Positions 7,984-13,014 of a stretch of 13,014 bases of DNA are shown here, in pieces. The notes under the pieces were generated by a model. That model was given only the letters and a program-made list of their open reading frames with translations, was not told the DNA's origin and ran no database searches. The first letter of the stretch is position 1, and each line of letters begins with the position of its first letter. The position numbers were made by a program, and so were the translations under genes. This stretch comes from Thiobacillus sp. (GTDB lineage: Bacteria > Pseudomonadota > Gammaproteobacteria > Burkholderiales > Thiobacillaceae): positions 1-13,014 of the forward strand of contig JAIWOS010000036.1 in NCBI GenBank assembly GCA_020217265.1. The letters are read 5' to 3'.

Positions 7984-8753
7984 CAGCGGGCTTTCTCGTA
8001 AAGCGGCATCATCTTCGGCACCAGCGCGTTGAGCGCCTGGATGCGGTCGGTCGGCGAGGGGTGGGTGGAGAGGAACTTGGGCGGCTGGCTGCTGTTGGCG
8101 GCGTTCATCTTTTCCCACAGCTTCACCGCGGCGCGGGGGTCGTAGCCGGCGCGGGCGGCGAGTTCGATGCCGTAGCGGTCGGCCTCCGATTCGCTCGCGC
8201 GGCTGTTGGGCAGGTTGAGCGCGATGTCGGCGATGGGCGCGAGCCCGGTGAGGTCGGTGCCTGCCACGACGGAGCCGAGCACCAAACCGCCCTGCGTCGC
8301 CAGCGCGCGGCTCATGCGCTCGCGGCCGTGGCCGAGCAGGGCATGGGCAATCTCGTGGCCCATGATCTGCGCGATCTCGTCGTCCGACAGCTGGAGCTTG
8401 CTGATGATGCCGGTGTAGATCGCCATCTTGCCGCCCGGCATGCACCAGGCGTTGAGCGTGGGTTCGTCGAGCACCGCGACCGACCACTTCCAGTCCTTCG
8501 ACGGCGGGTACATCACGGTCGCCTGCGCGATCAGGCGGTCGGTGATGCGCTTGACGCGGGCGTTGAGTGCCGCGTCGGTACTGAGCTTGCCGCTCTTCTG
8601 CGCTTCGGTAAGCGTTTGCGTGTAGGCGGTGGCGGACGAGGCCTGCGCCTGTTCCTCGGACACCAGCACGAACTGCTTGCGGCCGGAGACGGGGTTTTCC
8701 TGGCACGCAGTCAGGGTGGCGGCGGCAAGGGCTACGGCAAGAAGGCGTTTCAT
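7983..8753 (-). CDS. M48-family zinc metalloprotease, lipoprotein (LoiP/YcaL/BepA-like)
   Basis: Predicted periplasm-facing lipoprotein protease of 256 residues. The signal peptide MKRLLAVALAAATLTAC ends in a lipobox with Cys17, followed by ENPVSGRKQF, a segment typical of this subfamily. The zinc site is HEIAH (133-137) with the distal Glu in ExxxD form at Glu188-Asp192 (ESEADRYG). GHGRERMSRALATQGG and the late THPSPTDRIQAL motif (230-241) are also subfamily landmarks. Such proteins (LoiP, YcaL) degrade misfolded outer-membrane proteins; no TPR region follows, so it is not a full BepA. A GAGGA lies about 10 nt upstream of ATG. It follows dapD by 78 nt, a gap with only a 4-bp GCAC/GTGC hairpin and a T-run further on, so either a weak terminator or read-through is possible. 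Confidence 0.94.
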   Translation of the reverse strand: MKRLLAVALAAATLTACQENPVSGRKQFVLVSEEQAQASSATAYTQTLTEAQKSGKLSTDAALNARVKRITDRLIAQATVMYPPSKDWKWSVAVLDEPTLNAWCMPGGKMAIYTGIISKLQLSDDEIAQIMGHEIAHALLGHGRERMSRALATQGGLVLGSVVAGTDLTGLAPIADIALNLPNSRASESEADRYGIELAARAGYDPRAAVKLWEKMNAANSSQPPKFLSTHPSPTDRIQALNALVPKMMPLYEKAR

Positions 8754-8831
8754 CGTTGCAGATTCCTCAAGGCAGATCGCGGGAAAAAACCGAGTAAAGC
8801 ACGTTCGCCCGTGTGCCCCCTGTTAAATTTC

Positions 8832-9656
<825 letters not shown>

Positions 9657-9686
9657 GATGGGTCTACCGTGTTGAGATGAGGGGAA

Positions 9687-9968
9687 TCAGCGTATGGGGC
9701 AGAAGTCGGTGTCCAGTTGGGTCCAGACGAGCCCCGGAATGTCAGGGTGCGATTGTAAGGCCTTGACCGTCTTTTCGACGCGCCAGGCCGGTTCGTTGCG
9801 GCCGAACAGCACGTGCGCGCGGCCGTCTTCGCCCACGTCGAAATCGACGAAGAGCGCCCCTTCGCGTGCGAGCACGCCCTGCACCGCATACTCGACTTGC
9901 GCCGGCGTGGCGGCGAAAACGGGTGCGGCGCAGGCGGCTGCCACTAGAGTGAGCGCAAGGTGTTTCAT
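9687..9968 (-). CDS. Small secreted hypothetical protein, 93 aa, between dapC and dapD
   Basis: Unrecognised. The N-terminus MKHLALTLVAAACAAPVFA is a clear Sec signal peptide, with cleavage predicted after Ala19; Cys13 lies within the hydrophobic core but the context AAAC is not a good lipobox. The mature part is about 74 residues, mixed alpha/beta in appearance: a helix near 22-34, strand-like VDFDVGEDGRAHVLFG (41-56), a helix with VEKTVKALQ (64-72) and a C-terminal strand ending in a lone Cys90. The ATG is only 4 nt beyond the dapC stop, so expression is tied to dapC; dapD follows 30 nt later. The position between two cytosolic biosynthetic genes is odd for a periplasmic protein. Real gene likely; function unknown. 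Confidence 0.8.
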   Translation of the reverse strand: MKHLALTLVAAACAAPVFAATPAQVEYAVQGVLAREGALFVDFDVGEDGRAHVLFGRNEPAWRVEKTVKALQSHPDIPGLVWTQLDTDFCPIR

Positions 9969-9972
9969 GTTT

Positions 9973-11160
9973 TTACTTTAGATACTCGACGATGCGCTGC
10001 GCCGCCTCGATGCACTGTGTTTCGCCTTCGACCAGCGCGATGCGCACGAAACCGCGGCCGGGGTTGATGCCGGCGGCGTCGCGGGCGAGAAAGCTGCCGG
10101 GCAGCACGGTGACGTGCTGTTTCTCGTACAGGCCGCGTGCGAAGGCCGCATCGTCGCCGCCCGGTACCCTGGCCCACAGGTAGAACGCCGCATCGGGCGC
10201 GTCGAATTGGAGCACGGGCCTGAGGATGGGCATGACCGCGGCGAACTTGGCAGCGTACTGGCGGCGGTTGTCGACCACGTGCGCCTCGTCGTTCCAGGCG
10301 GCGGTGCTGGCGGCCTGCACCACGGGGCTCATCGCGCTGCCGTGGTAGGTGCGATAGAGCAGGAATTTCTTCAGGATGTCCGCGTCGCCGGCGACGAAGC
10401 CCGAGCGCAGGCCGGGCACGTTGGAACGCTTGGACAGGGAATTGAATACGACGAGGTTGCGCAAACCCCGGCCGAGCTGCTGCGCGGCGGTGAGCGCGCC
10501 GAGCGGGGGAGCGTCCTCCTCGAAATAGATTTCCGAATAGCACTCGTCGGCGGCAACGACGAAGCCGTGCACGTCGGACAGCGCGAAGAGCGCGCGCCAG
10601 TCGTCGAGCGTCATTACCTTGCCGGTGGGGTTGCCCGGACTGCACACGTAGACGAGGTTGACCGTCTCCCACAGATCTTCCGGCACGCGCGACCAGTCCA
10701 TGCGGAAGCCGTTTTCCGGCGTGGTGTTGAGGAAGAAGGGCCGGGCGCCGGCCAGCAGCGCCGCGCCTTCGTAGATCTGGTAGAAGGGGTTGGGCGAGAC
10801 GATCGTGCGGCGGCCGTGGCGGCTGGAATCGACGCTGGCCTGGGCGAAGGCGAACAAGGCTTCGCGCGAGCCGTTGACCGGCAGCACGTCGCTCGCCGGG
10901 TCGAGCGTGACGCCGTAGCGGCGGCCCGCCCAGGCGGCAATCGCCCCGCGCAGCGCGTCGGAGCCCTGGGTGACGGGGTAGTGCGCGAGCCCGTCGAGGC
11001 CGGCGACCAATGCATCCTTGATGAACTGCGGCGTGGGGTGTTTGGGCTCGCCGATCGACAGGTTGATCGGCGCAAGACCGGGATTCGGCGTGGCGCCGGC
11101 AAAGAGTTCGCGCAGTTTCTGGAACGGATAGGGATGGAGCAGATCGAGGCGGGGATTCAT
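9973..11160 (-). CDS. dapC: Succinyldiaminopimelate transaminase (PLP fold type I)
   Basis: Converts N-succinyl-2-amino-6-ketopimelate to N-succinyl-LL-diaminopimelate using glutamate; the step after DapD. 395 residues from ATG 11160. Fold-type-I aminotransferase landmarks: CSPGNPTG (173-180), Asp205-Glu206-x-Tyr208 for the cofactor ring, SLSKRSN (241-247) with PLP-binding Lys244, GLRSGF (250-255), and the substrate-carboxylate Arg373 in RGFVRIAL. The N-terminal MNPRLDLLHPYPFQKL is characteristic of beta/gamma-proteobacterial DapC rather than ArgD, and the partner dapD downstream supports the role. ATG 11160 is preferred over an in-frame TTG at 11178, because the protein family begins with MNPRL. 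No clear Shine-Dalgarno precedes either. Confidence 0.95.
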   Translation of the reverse strand: MNPRLDLLHPYPFQKLRELFAGATPNPGLAPINLSIGEPKHPTPQFIKDALVAGLDGLAHYPVTQGSDALRGAIAAWAGRRYGVTLDPASDVLPVNGSREALFAFAQASVDSSRHGRRTIVSPNPFYQIYEGAALLAGARPFFLNTTPENGFRMDWSRVPEDLWETVNLVYVCSPGNPTGKVMTLDDWRALFALSDVHGFVVAADECYSEIYFEEDAPPLGALTAAQQLGRGLRNLVVFNSLSKRSNVPGLRSGFVAGDADILKKFLLYRTYHGSAMSPVVQAASTAAWNDEAHVVDNRRQYAAKFAAVMPILRPVLQFDAPDAAFYLWARVPGGDDAAFARGLYEKQHVTVLPGSFLARDAAGINPGRGFVRIALVEGETQCIEAAQRIVEYLK

Positions 11161-11202
11161 CGCGGGCGGGCCAGTCAATAAACCGTGGCATTATAAATCG
11201 CC
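11161..11202. promoter_or_regulatory. Divergent dapC / permease intergenic region with TATAAT-like boxes
   Basis: This 42-nt gap separates two divergent starts. On the minus strand TATAAT occurs at 11195-11190, correctly placed to drive dapC with a leader of roughly 25 nt. On the plus strand TATAAA at 11192-11197 lies 5 nt from the permease ATG, so a start point would fall at or next to the A of the codon (leaderless mRNA). No good -35 hexamer is visible for either direction, so the assignment is tentative. Confidence 0.4.
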
Positions 11203-12099
11203 ATGTCTTCCCTCCGCCTGCACCGCACTCTTGCCGTTTCCAGCCTCGTCTACGCCGCCGCGATGTGGGGGCTGGTGTGGTATCCCTACCGCCTGCTTGG
11301 CGAGGCGGGGGTGAACGGCGTCGCGTCGAGTTTCTTTTCCTTCGCGCTCCCGCTCGTGCTCCTGGGCTGGCTGCATGGCCGCGCCCTGGCGGCTGCGCGA
11401 CCGCGCTGGGGCTGGCTTGCCGCGCTGGCACTGGCGGCGGGCTGGACCAACCTCGCCTACGTGCTCGCCGTGCTCGAAGGCGAGGTGGTGCGGGTGCTGC
11501 TGCTGTTCTACCTTGCGCCGCTGTGGACCGTGCTGTTCGCCTGGCTGTTGCTGCGCGAAAAGCTCAACCGCGCCGGCTGGGCGGTGATGGCGCTGGCCGC
11601 CGGCGGCGCCGTCGTCATGCTGTGGCAGCCGGGCGACTGGCCGCTGCCGGCCAACCGCGCCGAGTGGCTCGCGCTGTCGGCCGGCGTGCTGTTCGCCGCC
11701 AGCAACGTCATCAGCCGCCATCTCGAAGGCGTGGCCGAAGGCGCGAAGGTGGTCTCGGTATGGACAGGGGTGACGGTGCTGACGCTGGTCGGCCTGGCGC
11801 TCTACCCCGCCGGGCTCGATTTCATGCCCCGTGCCGAGCCTGCGACCTGGGCGCTGCTTGTCGGCGTGGCGCTGCTGATCGGCAGCATGACCTACGCCGT
11901 GCAGTATGGCCTGGCCCGCGTGCCGGCCAACCAGGCCATCGTCATCTTTCTATCGGAACTGGTCGTGGCGGCGGTGTCGGCCTATTTCCTGTCCGATGAG
12001 CGCATGGACGCGCAGGAGTGGCTCGGCGCCGCCATGATCATTACCGCCAGCCTGTTTTCGGGACACATGGAAGACGACCAGGAGAAACGCCATGCCTGA
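11203..12099 (+). CDS. DMT-superfamily permease (EamA domains), 10 predicted helices
   Basis: Inner-membrane exporter/permease of 298 residues with two tandem EamA halves (about 11-141 and 156-288), consistent with ten helices. The N-terminal AAAMWGLVWYPYRLLGEAGV is typical of one beta-proteobacterial DMT group. Charged turns such as LREKLNRAGW (117-126) and the repeat equivalent LSDERMDAQEWLGA (262-275) mark helix boundaries in each half, as expected from the internal duplication. The substrate cannot be read from sequence; EamA members export amino acids, nucleosides or other metabolites. The tail HMEDDQEKRHA is hydrophilic. No Shine-Dalgarno precedes ATG 11203, and a TATAAA sits only 5 nt upstream. 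The 3' end overlaps the VOC gene by 8 nt. Confidence 0.92.
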   Translation: MSSLRLHRTLAVSSLVYAAAMWGLVWYPYRLLGEAGVNGVASSFFSFALPLVLLGWLHGRALAAARPRWGWLAALALAAGWTNLAYVLAVLEGEVVRVLLLFYLAPLWTVLFAWLLLREKLNRAGWAVMALAAGGAVVMLWQPGDWPLPANRAEWLALSAGVLFAASNVISRHLEGVAEGAKVVSVWTGVTVLTLVGLALYPAGLDFMPRAEPATWALLVGVALLIGSMTYAVQYGLARVPANQAIVIFLSELVVAAVSAYFLSDERMDAQEWLGAAMIITASLFSGHMEDDQEKRHA

Positions 12100-12493
12100 A
12101 ATATCCACCCTGCTGCACGCCGGCCTGCTGGTTGCCGACATCGACCGCGCGCGGCATTTCTACGAAGGCCTGCTCGGCCTCGTGCCGTGTCCGCGGCCCG
12201 CGCTGCCGTATCCCGGCGCCTGGTACGAGCTGGGCGGCGGCCAGCAGCTCCACCTGATGAACCTGCCGAACCCGGACGCGGAAACGGCGCGACCCGCGCA
12301 CGGCGGCCGCGACCGCCACATTGCCCTGGGCGTGAAGGACATGGCTGCGTTGAGAAGCTGTCTCGACGCGGCAGGGATTGCCTACACCTCAAGCCAGTCG
12401 GGCCGGCCGGCGCTGTTCTGCCGCGACCCGGACGGCAACACGCTGGAATTCGTCGAACTCGACTCGGTTCACTCGGCCAGATCGGCGCGGTAG
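12092..12493 (+). CDS. VOC-superfamily (glyoxalase/bleomycin-resistance fold) protein
   Basis: Cytosolic metalloenzyme-fold protein of 133 residues with the two-module beta-alpha-beta-beta-beta layout. Likely metal-site residues follow the glyoxalase I pattern: His9 (LLHAGLLV), His54 (QQLHLMNL), His76 (DRHIALGV) and Glu119 within the end motif FCRDPDGNTLEFVE (109-122). DIDRARHFYEGLLGL (16-30) is the classical first-module motif. All four ligand positions are filled, so it is probably catalytic. It is too diverged for a safe glyoxalase I, dioxygenase or fosfomycin/bleomycin-resistance call. AGGAG about 10 nt upstream of ATG, inside the permease gene, gives a good ribosome-binding site, and the 8-nt overlap implies coupled expression. 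Its last 25 nt overlap the end of the minus-strand gene. Confidence 0.92.
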   Translation: MPEISTLLHAGLLVADIDRARHFYEGLLGLVPCPRPALPYPGAWYELGGGQQLHLMNLPNPDAETARPAHGGRDRHIALGVKDMAALRSCLDAAGIAYTSSQSGRPALFCRDPDGNTLEFVELDSVHSARSAR

Positions 12494-13014
12494 CTACGCA
12501 GGAAACGCTCGATCTCGGCGTTGAGTTCCACCGAAAACGGCCAGGCATCCTCGCGGTTGGGCGCCAGCGTTTTCTGCTGGCGGTAGACCCGGTGCGCGGC
12601 GCAATCGTAGAGGCGCAGCCTGAGTTCGGGCCAGTACGCGCTTTCCGCCGACGAGATCGTGGTCGGCGTTTCCACCCGCGCCGACAGCAGCGCGCGCGCG
12701 TTGCCGCAGAGTTCGCGGCTGCGCGCGTGGGTATTCGATTCGTTCCACCAGGCGTCGAAGGCAGCCTGGTTGAATTCGAGGCCGCGCGCCTCCATGCGCA
12801 GCACTTCGCGCCCGGCCTGGCGCAGCGTTTCGTTCATGCGGCGGGTGTAGCCCGCCTGGGTTTCGCCGCTCCAGAAAGCGCGCGAGATTGGCAGGCCGAG
12901 TGCGGCATAGGCGACGACCGGCCGGCTGGCCTTGGGAGGACTAGGCGGTGGCGCCGCCTCGGCGGCGGGTTCGGCCGCATGACCGGGCGGCGCGGGCGTT
13001 GCGGCGGCTGGGGC
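12469..13014 (-). CDS. Hypothetical protein, C-terminal 181 aa (start beyond the right edge)
   Basis: The frame is open from the window edge to TGA at 12469-12471, giving 181 visible residues; the N-terminus is missing. The first ~32 residues are Pro/Ala-rich low complexity (for example APAAATPAPPGHAAEPAAEA), looking like a linker, perhaps after a membrane helix or zinc-ribbon outside the window. After it come a moderately hydrophobic VVAYAALGLPISRAFWSG and a charged helical domain rich in Arg/Glu (MNETLRQAGREVLRMEARGL), with Trp and Cys residues (LCGNARALL; LYDCAAHRVY). An internal ATG at 12837 could be taken as a start, but uninterrupted frame upstream with a sensible linker argues that it is internal. 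No family recognised. It converges on and overlaps the VOC gene by 25 nt, and no terminator is seen between them. Confidence 0.7.
   Translation of the reverse strand, partial: APAAATPAPPGHAAEPAAEAAPPPSPPKASRPVVAYAALGLPISRAFWSGETQAGYTRRMNETLRQAGREVLRMEARGLEFNQAAFDAWWNESNTHARSRELCGNARALLSARVETPTTISSAESAYWPELRLRLYDCAAHRVYRQQKTLAPNREDAWPFSVELNAEIERFLRSYRADLAE

Noticed and set aside
7645..8706. 353-residue open frame suggesting a fusion of a protease-region protein to the DUF4870-like protein
   Set aside because: The upstream part is an off-frame, Arg-rich reading of the M48 gene. The TGATG junction at 7983 gives a clean separate start.
11161..11178. TTG at 11178 as an alternative dapC start adding six residues
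   Set aside because: The family N-terminus fits MNPRL at 11160. The TTG start would add TGPPA-type residues without a better ribosome-binding site.
9965..11431. 488-residue minus frame covering dapC and entering the permease gene
   Set aside because: Frame-shifted reading of dapC with Arg/Pro/Ala-rich composition; the dapC frame has the PLP motifs.

Overview
The window is a GC-rich (roughly two-thirds G+C), densely packed bacterial chromosome segment with only short intergenic gaps. Gene content (PPi-type phosphofructokinase next to a K+-independent membrane pyrophosphatase, a lolA-rarA pair, the succinylase dapC/dapD pathway) and protein style suggest a betaproteobacterium, most plausibly a Rhodocyclales-like one. 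That assignment is inference from memory of families, not from a search. I see no mobile element, CRISPR array, tRNA, rRNA, phage gene or recognisable defence system. No stretch of more than 300 bases lacks a gene.

Left part (1-3645, plus strand): the 3' part of a PPi-dependent 6-phosphofructokinase, a 70-residue unknown protein 3 nt downstream, a strong intrinsic terminator, then hppA, a proton-pumping pyrophosphatase with the lysine signature of the K+-independent class. The first and last of these both use pyrophosphate as an energy currency, so this is a small PPi-metabolism neighbourhood. A perfect 12-bp hairpin without a T-tract and a 68-residue two-helix membrane protein (DUF2892/YgaP-like) follow.

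Middle plus-strand part (3700-6916): after a second strong terminator come lolA (periplasmic lipoprotein carrier) and rarA (AAA+ replication-fork ATPase). Next is a compact three-gene unit chained by ATGA overlaps: a newly noted 30-residue single-helix ORF, tadA (tRNA adenosine deaminase) and a signal-less L,D-transpeptidase-fold protein.

Minus-strand part (11160 down to 6984): dapC, a small secreted protein, dapD, an M48-type lipoprotein metalloprotease, a small DUF4870-like membrane protein and an OmpA-domain lipoprotein, ending at a terminator at 6936-6961. dapC and dapD make the lysine/diaminopimelate precursor of peptidoglycan. The three distal genes act in the envelope, so this directon has a cell-wall/envelope theme.

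Right part (11203-13014): a DMT/EamA permease runs divergently from dapC and overlaps a VOC/glyoxalase-fold gene by 8 nt. A partial minus-strand unknown gene enters from the right edge and overlaps the VOC gene tail-to-tail by 25 nt. Overall this is an ordinary housekeeping region. The items most worth a second look are the tiny ORFs, the terminators placed almost on top of downstream start codons, and the overlap architectures. I found no convincing novel system.
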